Below, one piece after another: positions 54,967 through 64,000 of a DNA stretch of 64,000 nt; positions within the stretch are counted from its first letter, which is position 1, and each line of letters starts with the position of its first letter. Where the stretch lies: the NCBI GenBank assembly GCA_037893245.1, contig JBAIAA010000525.1, positions 1 through 64,000 of the forward strand. The letters are read 5' to 3'. A model generated the notes under the pieces. It saw nothing but the letters and a program-made list of their open reading frames with translations, searched no databases and was not told where the DNA came from. The stretch is from Crossaster papposus. Lineage: Eukaryota > Echinodermata > Asteroidea > Velatida > Solasteridae. Made by a program: the position numbers and the translations under genes.

Positions 54967-55563
54967 ATAATGATCGACGACAGTCTCACATGGAAATGGC
55001 ATGTCAATTACATATGTACAGTTATTTCAAGAAATGTAGGTATTCTTTGTAAATTAAAACAATTTTTTCCCCGTGATATTTTAATGGTTCTTTATAATAC
55101 CCTTGTCTTGCCTTACATTTCATATGGCATTCTAGCATGGGGAAATAGTGGTATAGGTCAAATTAATAGAATACTTAAATTACAGAAGAAGGCTTTACGT
55201 ATAATTAACAATGTTAATTTCAATGACCATAGTAATCTCCTTTTTTATAATTGTAATACATTGAAAGTCTTTGATATTTACGGTCTCCAGCTTGGCTCCT
55301 TTATGCACCAACTTAGTAACACTAAATTACCAAAATCCATTTGCTCGCTATTCACAAAAAATCAACAAGTTCATTCTTACTCCACAAGACAATGCAAGGA
55401 ATTTCATCGTTCTTATGCTCGTACTAAGCTTGCTAAAGCTACAGTGAAACATGAAGGTCCCAAGCTGTGGGGTTCTATTGACCCCTCTCTCAAAGCTATA
55501 TCCAGCCTGCGTACTTTTAAACGCAAGTACAAAATTAAATTATTAAATAAATATTCAAACTGA
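54967..55563 (+). pseudogene. Non-LTR retrotransposon ORF2, 3' fragment
   Basis: About 198 codons of the end of a reverse transcriptase polyprotein: IMIDDSLTWKWHVNYI, LYNTLVLPYISYGILAWGNS, LQKKALRIINNVNF, FDIYGLQLGSFMHQ, HEGPKLWGSI, then a TGA stop. This is the thumb and C-terminal part typical of jockey/CR1-like elements. The 5' end is missing, as is normal after incomplete reverse transcription. It is open, so rather young. Confidence 0.85.
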
Positions 55564-55812
55564 TGATAAAAATATGTCTCTATTTCACGGGGTTACAGGC
55601 AACAGGTTATAAGTACAGGTTATAAGTATTTTTTGTTTCTCTCTAATAATGCTACTACAATAATTGTATATCGTGTTTTTGTTTGTTATTTGTCCTACAT
55701 GTATATGTAATTAGCTCTTATTTGTTAGTGGGGGCCCCCACCCACACTTATTCTGCAGTGGTTTAAATATTTCATAATATAATATAATATTGTTGTGTGG
55801 AAATAAAGTAAC
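54967..55812 (+). mobile_element. 5'-truncated LINE inserted in a coding exon
   Basis: It comprises the ORF2 fragment and about 250 bp of 3' UTR that ends in AT-rich repeats (ATAATATAATATAATATTG) and TGTGGAAATAAAG. The minus-strand host exon is recognisable on both sides, so the insertion is within coding sequence. I cannot see a clear target duplication. Confidence 0.7.
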
Positions 55813-56693
55813 ATGATGAAAATATGGGGACAGGAACTCCTGCCAGTTGTACGTTTAGACGATGCCATGGCCCTTCTCTGTGCCAACAACTCGTGGCACA
55901 TTTACCCCCTTCACCGAGCTTGACCGTACCACTTCTTCTAAGTCAGCCAAGCAGCTGACCATGGTTCTGCGGTACCTCTGCTTTACTAAGCCAAAACACC
56001 AATCAGGGGCAAATTTGGTGTGTCCGGCAATCATAAAGTTCACGGTGATGGACTTATGTAACCTTGTCATTGCTCTCCAGGCAAAATACCACATTACGTA
56101 TTTGTTTTTATTTTGCCCTCCACAGTTGTCACAGTGTAAGTGTACCTGTTCTTCCCCGAGACCAAAGTTCTCAAAGAAGTCGTGCAAATAGCTGATGACG
56201 GCATTTGACCCCTTGCCAACCGAAACACCTTCGTCTATTAGGTAGTTGGCCTGTTGAGGGATTGCTTCACAGCACACTCCAAAGATCCCACACTTTCTAG
56301 GACACAGAAAGTACATGGGCCCAGGCTGAAGGGGGTCACTTGGATAGTGGACTTGCTGGGCAAAGTCAAATGCATAATGCATTTGACCAGGTCTGCTGCA
56401 GGCATCATTGCGGCCGAGCTTCTCCCCTTCGTTGACTGCTCTCTTAGCCTCCTCTACCATGTTGCGGTACAACTCCCTCTCCATGTAGACCAGACGCAGA
56501 TGCTCCTCTTGGCATTGAAGGCGTTGGAGTTTCTGGTCCTCTGGCAAATTGGCGCTGCGGTACACCCCGTTGTTATTTTGTTGACATTGCCAACACAAGT
56601 CACTCATTGGTTTTGTTGTTAAGATGAAGGGTGTGTATCTTCTCCACATCTTTGTGAAGGTTGATCGCCTCGCAACCCTGTATTCTGGATCTC
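55812..56693 (-). pseudogene. Main exon of a DUF7869-like gene with an in-frame stop
   Basis: After the acceptor TTTTCACAG (phase 1) the exon reads DPEYRVARRSTFTKMWRR, LCWQCQQNNNG, a Lys/Glu-rich helix, the motif HLHCDNCGGQNKNKYVMW (around 56100-56145) and GHTKFAPDWCFGLVKQRYRR. A TAA at 55855-55857 interrupts it, after which the same frame continues TYNWQEFLSPYFHH, which still fits the family. The gene is therefore broken twice: by this stop and by the LINE. The motif set suggests a transposon-derived multi-copy family, and its role is unknown. Confidence 0.75.
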
Positions 56694-56996
56694 CTGTGAA
56701 AATAAAGCAATTTTTTTTTTCATTAAACAATTTAATGAATTATTAACATCAGACCTTTAAAATCGCGGCGTGAATAACATCAATTACATGTACAGGGTAT
56801 GTTTCTCAATTTTTTTTTTAATTAACCCTAACTCCCTAGGGTGTGTGCAAAATCATATTGATTTCGGAGGATTGAGGACTGTAGGGTTAAAAAAAATTAA
56901 ATAAAACGAATATCAATGCAAATAACAACAACAACATTGTTTACTCGTGTATGCAAGAGGTCTATAAACCCCAAACAGAAATAAACAACATTCTAC
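56694..56996 (-). other. Intron of the DUF7869-like pseudogene
   Basis: Between donor GTAGAA (56996) and the acceptor at 56694-56695. AT-rich with no further feature. Confidence 0.6.
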
Positions 56997-57162
56997 CTGC
57001 TACAAGACGGTCTTCGTTCGTTGACTCGAGCTGCGATTTGTACTGCCGCCATATTATTGATTTATTGTCCCGCGACGGAAGGAGTCTCACTCGGGGGTCA
57101 GAACACTTGACCCCTGGTATGCGACCTGGAATGACCATGCCCTCCCTCTCTGCATAGTTCAC
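56997..57162 (-). pseudogene. 5' exon of the DUF7869-like gene
   Basis: It reads NYAEREGMVIPGRIPGVK, VRLLPSRDNKSIIWRQYKSQ, NEDRLVAG and ends G|GTAGAA in phase 1, fitting the main exon (joint Gly). The first ATG in frame is at the Met of GMVIPG; further upstream the frame meets a TGA. An acidic stretch (SSDDDDDVNDDMYSDLSE on the minus strand, 57170-57240) precedes it in another frame and may be the displaced N-terminus. Confidence 0.6.
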
Positions 57163-57464
57163 GATGAATGTGATGGCTCAGACAAATCTGAGTACATGTC
57201 ATCATTCACATCATCATCATCATCTGAAGAAATACTGTCCACGAAATATTCGTTCAGATCGAAGATCAGACAAATTTGCGCTGTCCCTCCCCGACAAGCC
57301 AAGAACGAGTGCTTCATTTAACGCTGTCTTCAGCGTCGACGAGTCAGATTTCCCCGACGAGGTTGCAGCCTTGTCCGCCATGGAATCGGGCTGCTTTCGT
57401 GACCTTTCCGTTGTGAAATATCACAAATATGTTTGGTAACTAATACTGGATAATAACTCACTTC

Positions 57465-57539
57465 AATAGTACTCTATTTGCACTGCTGCTTTGTTCGGGC
57501 CCCAGAATCTATACTTGAGTTTTAGATATGGGGAGATTC
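57465..57539. repeat. 75-bp direct repeat, left copy
   Basis: Identical by eye to 58814-58888: AATAGTACTCTATTTGCACTG, then GCTTTGTTCGGGCCCCAG and TTTAGATATGGGGAGATTC. The copies are 1349 bp apart in the same direction. Confidence 0.9.
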
Positions 57540-58813
57540 AAGAGAAGAAACCGGAGCCCGAACAAACCAACGTGGGGAGGCAAGGCGGTACACAGTAAAA
57601 ACAAATTGTATAACTTCACAGTTGTTTTTCTGTTAAAAATGTCAATATATAACAGTAGATATTACTGTTGGGATTTCTTTGCGTATAAACAAAACTAGTA
57701 CTGTCTATGCACATTTTACTGAATTTCTCTGTTTGGTTACAGAATGTTCGCTGTTAAATTAAAGTTTTGTACTGGAACAAGAAACATCATCTTTTGAACA
57801 AGCATTTTCTTCCGTTATGTTAAGACTCATCAACATTACTGTTTTATAACAACACAATTTGCTGTAAATATACAGTAACGACAACGAAGTATTTATTTAC
57901 AGAGAATCTACTGTTCTCCTACACGAATCTCACCACGCAGGAACTGACCAACCAGAAGTGAGGAAACTAGTGTTCACAAAAGTCATGCTAAACCGTGTTG
58001 TTATACCACAAAACACACCTTTTTGACCACTTTGTGTAATTATTAAAGCAATTCACTGATACAATTTTGATTTTTAGCAAATAAAGCTAAAGAATTGCAT
58101 CCCATCTCCTTCCGCATTGAAATATTAAAATTATTCATTTGAAAGCGTGACTTCATCATTGCGGGAAAAGCTGAATATAAAAGTAACTCACGACCGTGGT
58201 TAAAGTGTTTAGTAGGTTATCGTAGCATTTGTACTATATATCTGTATACGTAATACATGTAGTATTGTGTAATGTGTAATAACTAGTTACTTATAATAGG
58301 TCTGGTTCCCATTCCCACTTCATTCATCGATGTAAATTGCCGCAATACGCGTAACAGAAAACTGTACTTCAACAGGAGCGTTTGTTTTTGGATAAAACTT
58401 GCCGTTATATTAACAAAACAACAACGGGTTAATCACTGTTGCAAAACAGGGGAATCACTGTAGGTGTACAGTACCCAATACAGTAGAATCTCTGGTAATA
58501 AACAGAGATAAAACAACAGTAGAATGTACTGTTAAAAAACAGTAACTTCTGTAATGCCAATTGACAATAGAATGTACCGTTAATTAACAATTTTTGTTTT
58601 TGTTAACAGTGTAGGGTGGTGAAAGAGGGGGGAACAAAAAAAAAAGTGTAAGTAACAGCTGCTGTCCACTCGAGTCTAGGCCCAGATGTATAGAAGTACA
58701 CATAATGTTTTACTTGTACCTACCGTACCGGCTTCATCTCACCGTTCATCCTTGCCTCAACCGGACTTAACACTGACAGTATCTAATCTTGCGCCCTCAC
58801 GCGCCGCAGTGCA
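57540..58813. other. No supported gene; possible non-autonomous element 57590-58615
   Basis: Ends near 57590 (ACACAGTAAAAACAAATTGT) and 58615 (rc ACACTGTTAACAAAAACAAA) are loosely inverted, and AACAGTA/TACTGTT phrases recur inside. I see no coding sequence. The boundary is uncertain. Confidence 0.35.
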
Positions 58814-58888
58814 AATAGTACTCTATTTGCACTGCTGCTTTGTTCGGGCCCCAGAATCTATACTTGAGTTTTAGATATGGGGAGATTC
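58814..58888. repeat. 75-bp direct repeat, right copy
   Basis: Second copy of 57465-57539. Its left edge lies in a short palindrome GTGCAAATA...TATTTGCAC (58809-58832). Confidence 0.9.
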
Positions 58889-60547
58889 TTCGCTCCGAAC
58901 CGGGACCACGAAGCCTCACCCATTCCCAATATATCTCGCCCCACCCATTCCCAATATATCTCGCCATAAATACCACCCATACCTCACCCATACCTCACCC
59001 GTACCTCACCCGTACCGCGTCGCCCATACCGCGTCGCCGGTACCGCGTCGCCAGTACCGCGTCGCCCGTACCGCGTCGCAACGCGTCACACGCACGACGC
59101 CGCCTACATGACGCCGTCCGCACAACACCACTCGCACGACGCCACCCGCACGACGCCACACGCACAACGCGACGCCGCCATCCAACCGGTAAAGCCGGGA
59201 ACTATACGCCTATCTGATGGCGTTTGCCGTAAATGCTATAGCGTATTATTCGACAGACGCGGTGGAAATGCGTGCAATGAAAACCAACTTGTATTTGAAA
59301 GTCGCCCCTTGTAGACGGGGGCGCGCGTAGCCATTCAGACTATCGATGCTAACCAGATCGGCGGAGGCAGGTTCTGAAGAACCAGCACCAGAGTTAGAAT
59401 ATCCTACATTCAGTTTGCGAGTAGCGCGTTGCAGTTTGACACTGTAGGTGGGCAGAGGGCGGATAGCCCTACATACCGGGGCATCAAAAGCCGAGAGTTA
59501 TTAGGGCGCGGAATACTACCTAATGAGCGACAGTTCGAACCACCCGGCGCAATTGCGACCTTCAAGATATCTTAAACGTACATGTACATTTTCCATGCTC
59601 CGCGGTGCCAAGGAGCGTCAATGACGGGTATATTATTATGGGGTCTCGTGTCGTCACTCCTCGTTTAGAACTCCGCCCTCGCTTTCGGGAACATCTCGAT
59701 AGACTTGCAGACGCCAAACGAGCACGGGAAGAAAAATAGCGCGGAACTGGGAAATGCGTCCTGAATGAACCTACAAGACCGCCCCCTACCTTTAACGCTG
59801 TTCATTTAGTTAATAAATTAATTTTGCAGATGAGCTTCACAAGTCCGCAAATATGCGCAGGACAACAACAAACAGAAGTGCTGCGTGTGGGACTTTTCTC
59901 GACGCCGAATTGCATGCATAAAGCGCCCCGTTTCCTCAAATTTCCCCTTGTGGGTCAAAGCCTACCGCAACTGTGTACAGTTAATATCTATTTTATTGTA
60001 ATTATTGCCATTACCACTTTACTCAGGCACTTTTTCACACACAAACAGATAACAATACAAAGAAAAGGTTGTTTCATTCTGAGGACTGAAGACCATGAGA
60101 CGTTAATACTACAGGGATACAGGGCTACTGGCCCCTGAATGTCCAAGCATGTTCGATTGGATTCATCTATGCGTTGGAAACGGGCAGTGTACGGCTGCAC
60201 CGATGGACCGTTGCAGACCAGTCGACACGCAATTTTCGCCAAGTTCAGCGGCGACATAGCTTTTCACCATCGAAATGGTTCTTAGGGTCTGTGAAGAAAA
60301 ATATGAATTCGATCAATCATTAAACGTCATTTAGGAAACGGAAAGGAAAAACAAAAGAACATTTCGATTAAAAACAATTTAGGCCAATCTGGTTATTATG
60401 GCAACTACTTCACGTGCCGCTATTCCTTTTTTATAATTCTTTTGAGGTCTTTAGGCAAAAGTTCCGATCCCAAAATAAGACTTTTAAGAAGTGGAGTAAA
60501 GATGACCACAAAATAAAAAATAGACAAGGATTGGCCGAAACTTGTTT
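58889..60547. other. No supported gene; a GC-rich short repeat at its left
   Basis: 58935-59090 is a worn tandem repeat of about 14-15 bp (CGTACCGCGTCGCC, earlier CCATACCTCACC), followed by ACGCGACGCC-rich sequence to 59175. From 59180 to 60547 I recognise neither genes nor elements. Open frames of about 100 codons are unsupported. Confidence 0.55.
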
Positions 60548-60825
60548 ATGTCACTCATGCAGAGGCCCGTCCTCTGAACTTAATTAGTTACATTCAAATG
60601 TAACCCGCAGGGCCTAACCACTGCGGAACTTCTATTGCCTCTCACGCAGAGGCTCATCCTCTGATCTTAATCGGTTAAATTTAAAATTTAACACGCGGGG
60701 CCCGTCCACAGCGGAACTGCCCATACTGTGATCTTAATCAGATACATTCAAATTTAACACGCAGGGCCTATCCACTGCGGAACTTCTATTTGCCTCAAAT
60801 GCAGAGGCCAGTCCTCCGATCTTAA

Positions 60826-61289
60826 CGCTAACCCTACCTAATGCTGCTTTTGACTAGCAGTAAAAAGTAGTATGCAGAACTCTCACCTACCTGTGTACAA
60901 TGCCTATAGTAATTTTTAGTATTTGGTACATGTACACCCCTAATTGCACTCGTAGTACTAAGCATTGGGTCCCTAGCCCTCTGCTTGCTGAGTGTTCATG
61001 GCCCATGTATACTGCGTGGAGTGTTCTAACCTCTACAGCAAAGATTGTCACATGGGACACGGCAATGGGTCAAGGCTGAACTACTGCATTTTTTGCCAGG
61101 TAAGAATTACTGACCTGTATAACCACTATTAGTATTTTGTGGTTGGCAGTATCTGTAATTTGACAGTACGCACCCAATCATCAGTCACGGAGAGACTGTA
61201 GAGAAAGGAACCGAGCTACAAAATTTTAAGTAATATTCTGTAGTACTCAGATCTTTAGCCGGCCCAGAGTAAAGCCTAGGGGGTTAGGG
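60826..61289. mobile_element. 464-bp TTAA-flanked insertion in the 87-bp array
   Basis: Bounded by TTAA at 60822-60825 and 61290-61293. Neighbouring array units have GATCTTAATCAG with one TTAA at this place, which is the empty site. The ends are loosely inverted (CGCTAACCCTA and TTAGGG). This looks like a piggyBac-type insertion. It carries the small exon-like frame listed next. Confidence 0.7.
60998..61099 (+). CDS. Orphan exon-like frame, Cys/His-rich, unassigned
   Basis: ATG then 34 codons: MAHVYCVECSNLYSKDC, HMGHGNGS, LNYCIFCQ, ending at a donor-like GTAAGA (61100). The C-x2-C...C-x2-H...C-x2-C layout could bind zinc. There is no partner exon in view. It may be a captured or residual first exon in a transposon, or chance. 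Confidence 0.3.
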
Positions 61290-62296
61290 TTAATCAGTTA
61301 AATTCAAATTTAACACGCAGGGCCTATCCACTGCGGAACTTCCATTTGTCTCAAATACAGAGGCCCGTCCCCTGATCATATCAGTTAAATTCAAAATTTA
61401 ACACGCAGTGCCTATCCACTGAGGTACTTCTATTTGTCTCAAATGCAGAGGCCCGTCCTCTGATCTTAATCAGTTAAATTCAAAATTTAACACGCAAGGC
61501 ATATCCACTGCGAGACAAATTTTGTCTCTCATGTCCCTACATGAGAATAATTTCAGAATAATTAATTAGTTACATTCAAATTTAACACGCGTGGCCTATC
61601 TATTGCGGAACTTCTTTTGTCTCTCATGTAGAGGCCCGTCCTCTGATCTTAATCCGATACACGGTCGAATTTAACACACAAGGCCTATCCGCCGTGACTG
61701 CGGAACACTTTTGTCTCTCATGCAGAGGCCCGTCCTCTGATCATAATCAGTTAAATTCAAAATTTAACACGCAGGGCATATCCACTGTGAGACTTATTTT
61801 GTCTCTCATGTCCCTACATGAAAATAATTTCAGAATAATTAATTAGTTACATTCAAATTTAACACGCGTGGCCTATCTATTGCGGAACTTCCTTTGTCTC
61901 TCATGTATAGGCCCGTCCTCTGATCTTAATCCGATACACGGTCGAATTTAACACACAAAGCCTATCCACTGCGGAACTACTTTTGTCTCTCATGCAGAGG
62001 CCCGTCCTCTGATCTTAATCCGATACATACAAATTTAACACGCAGGGCCTATTCACTGCAGAACTACTTTTGTCTCTCATGTATAGGCCCGTCCTCTGAT
62101 CTTAATCCGATACACGGTCGAATTTAACACACAAGGCCTATCCACTGCGGAACTACTTTTGTCTCTCATGCAGAGGCCCGTCCTCTGATCTTAATCCGAT
62201 ACATACGAATTTAACACGCAGGGCCTATTCACTGCGGAACTACTTTTGTCTCTCATGCAGAGGCCCGTCCTCTGAATTAATCAGCTACATAAAAAT

Positions 62297-62622
62297 GTAA
62301 ATGTAGGATACACCATTTGCAGATATGGAGAGAGAAAAACACAACATTTACTACCGAATTGTTAAGAAATATCTTACTCATCTGAAAGTAAATAAAGATC
62401 TAGGCGTCCAGCAAATTGATCGCGAAAAAACACAACTAACATAAGAATAACAGCTCGACGCCGGTTGAAAACAAACGCTGTTTTTCGTGCTTTTCTCGGC
62501 ATTAATGACTGTAAACTTCGGACAGGCCAGTTTAAAGATATTTACTATAAAATACAACCTTCCAAATTCGCCCATTCATGATAATTCAAGCATTTACCAA
62601 TAGTGTATACCACCTTTAAGAC
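62297..62622. mobile_element. Small transposon inserted in the 87-bp array
   Basis: The array is interrupted from TGTAGGATACACCATTTG to the reverse complement of AAAGGTGGTATACACTATTGG. These ends are loosely inverted. The right half is the inverted copy of 27003-27170. It is non-coding. Confidence 0.7.
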
Positions 62623-63640
62623 GCAGGGCCTAATCCACTGCGGAACTTTTTTGTTTGGTCTCAAATGCAGAGGCCCGTCCTCTGATCTTAATCAGTTAAA
62701 TTCAAATTGAAAACGCAGGGCCCTTCCACGGCGGAACTCATTATGACTCAAATGCAGAAGCCCGTCCTCTGATCTTAATCAGATACATTCAAATTTAACA
62801 CGCAGGGCCCGTCCACGCGGAATTTCTATTGCCTCTCACGCGGAGGCCCCACCTCTGATCTAAAAATAAACATGTTATATTAAAAATTCAGCACACAGGG
62901 CCTGTCCACTGCGTCACTTTTATGTACTCTTATCCTCTGATGATATCCATGCAAGATAAACATTCATCACGCAGGGCCCGTCCCCTGCGTAACTTTTGTT
63001 CTCTCATATCCTCTGATCCTAACAATGTTGGTTTTAAATTCAAGATGCAGGGCCTACCCACTGCGGAATTTATATTCTCTCTTATGATCTTAACATTGTT
63101 ATATTTAAATTCAACCCACCGGGCCCGTGCACTGCGGAACTTATATTCTATCTTAACCTATGATCTTAACATTGTTAGATTTAAATTTAACACACAGGGC
63201 CCATCCACTTCGCAACATTTGTTACCTCTTATTCTGTAATCTTAACAATGTTAGAATTACGTTCCGACACGCATGGCCCATTCACTGCGTTACTTCTATT
63301 CTCTCTTATGCTTAGATCTTAACCATTGCTAGATTTAAGTTCAACACACAGAACCTGACCACTGCATAACTTATATTCTCTCTTATCGTCTGATCGTCTG
63401 ATCTTAACAATATGTAAGATTTAAATTCAGCACACAGGGCGCGTCTGCTGCGTAACTTATAACTATCTCTCATCCTTTGATCTTAACTACACTAGATTAA
63501 AATCCAAAACGCAGGGCCCGTCCGCTGCAAAACCTATTATCTTAACCATGTTAGATTACAATTGAACACACAGGGCCCATCCATGCACTGTTTCTCTCTT
63601 ATGCGGAGGCCCGTCCTCCGACGGATCTTAACCACGCTAG

Positions 63641-64000
63641 TCTAGCGTAAAATTGTGCATTTTAGTACAACTCGACCGACAGTCGGTCGCGCCTTCTTGC
63701 ATTATACGTGCCACCAAACATGGCTGTTCAGTATGCCTAAAACCGGAAATCTATTGTCCAATTTAAAACACAAGAGGGCGCTGTCCAATCACAGATTGTT
63801 TTGGTTTTGTGCATTATAAGAATATTCATGAGATCATTGTCCCCCTACAAAAACAGACTCAACGAGCCGTCCAGCATGAGGGCTTGTCTTTGGGGCTGTT
63901 CTATTGTGATAAAAAGGGTACTAGCTGTACCATTTCATCATAGCTGTACCATTTCATCATACCTGATGCTAAACAACAATGCGCGTCATTTCCACGCGTA
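63641..64000. other. No gene; short palindrome and a 20-bp duplication
   Basis: CGACCGACAGTCGGTCG at 63672-63688 is a palindrome. TAGCTGTACCATTTCATCATA is present twice in tandem at 63921-63961. No coding signal. Confidence 0.7.

Larger units (their letters stand above)
60548..63640. repeat. Tandem array of about 87 bp, divergent copies
   Basis: Units contain GCAGAGGCCCGTCCTCTGATC, TTAATCAGTTAAATTCAAATT, TAACACGCAGGGCC, TATCCACTGCGGAACT and TTTGTCTCTCAT. Copies between 61300 and 62280 are closer to each other than those after 62870, where the CAGAGG segment is mostly lost. Two insertions interrupt the array (60826-61289 and 62297-62622). Confidence 0.9.

Noticed and set aside
57164..57439. 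91-codon + strand frame with a His run
   Set aside because: It is antisense to the acidic N-terminal stretch of the minus-strand pseudogene; the His run is the complement of an Asp run.

Overview
The window looks like nuclear DNA of a marine invertebrate, most likely a deuterostome such as an echinoderm. The grounds are intron-rich genes with GT/AG splice sites, a Ty3/gypsy retrotransposon, several tRNA-derived SINEs, many small terminal-inverted-repeat elements and abundant catgtacatg microsatellite. The species cannot be fixed from the sequence alone.

Layout. Bases 1-20600 are one tandem array of a 27-bp satellite built from TCTTG pentamers, with higher-order duplications. From 20672 to 52159, at least 17 exons on the + strand encode a large extracellular protein made of cysteine-rich modules (C-P-x-G-[YF]-[YFW]-C pattern, many N-glycosylation sequons). 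Most exons are phase 1 at both ends. Neither end of this gene is in the window; the satellite probably lies in an upstream intron. Its introns hold an intact Ty3/gypsy element (28859-33945, minus strand, identical LTRs), an 11-bp minisatellite (34519-35896), a roughly 1-kb-arm inverted repeat of another gene family (38312-43390) that is split by a 2.74-kb TA-flanked element, and several SINEs.

At least seven exons contain single-base frame breaks, nearly all at homopolymers, while splice sites stay intact. This fits residual sequencing indels better than gene decay, but that needs reads to decide.

From 52160 to the end there is no recognisable exon of that gene. A minus-strand pseudogene with the HxDNCGGQNKN signature (54422-57162) is broken by a non-LTR retrotransposon and an in-frame stop. 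Around it lie piggyBac-like and fold-back MITEs. A tandem array of about 87 bp (60548-63640) has two foreign insertions, one of which carries a short orphan exon.

The genes do not form a pathway. The window is one large modular gene plus a layered record of mobile and tandem repeats, whose order can often be read from nesting and empty sites.
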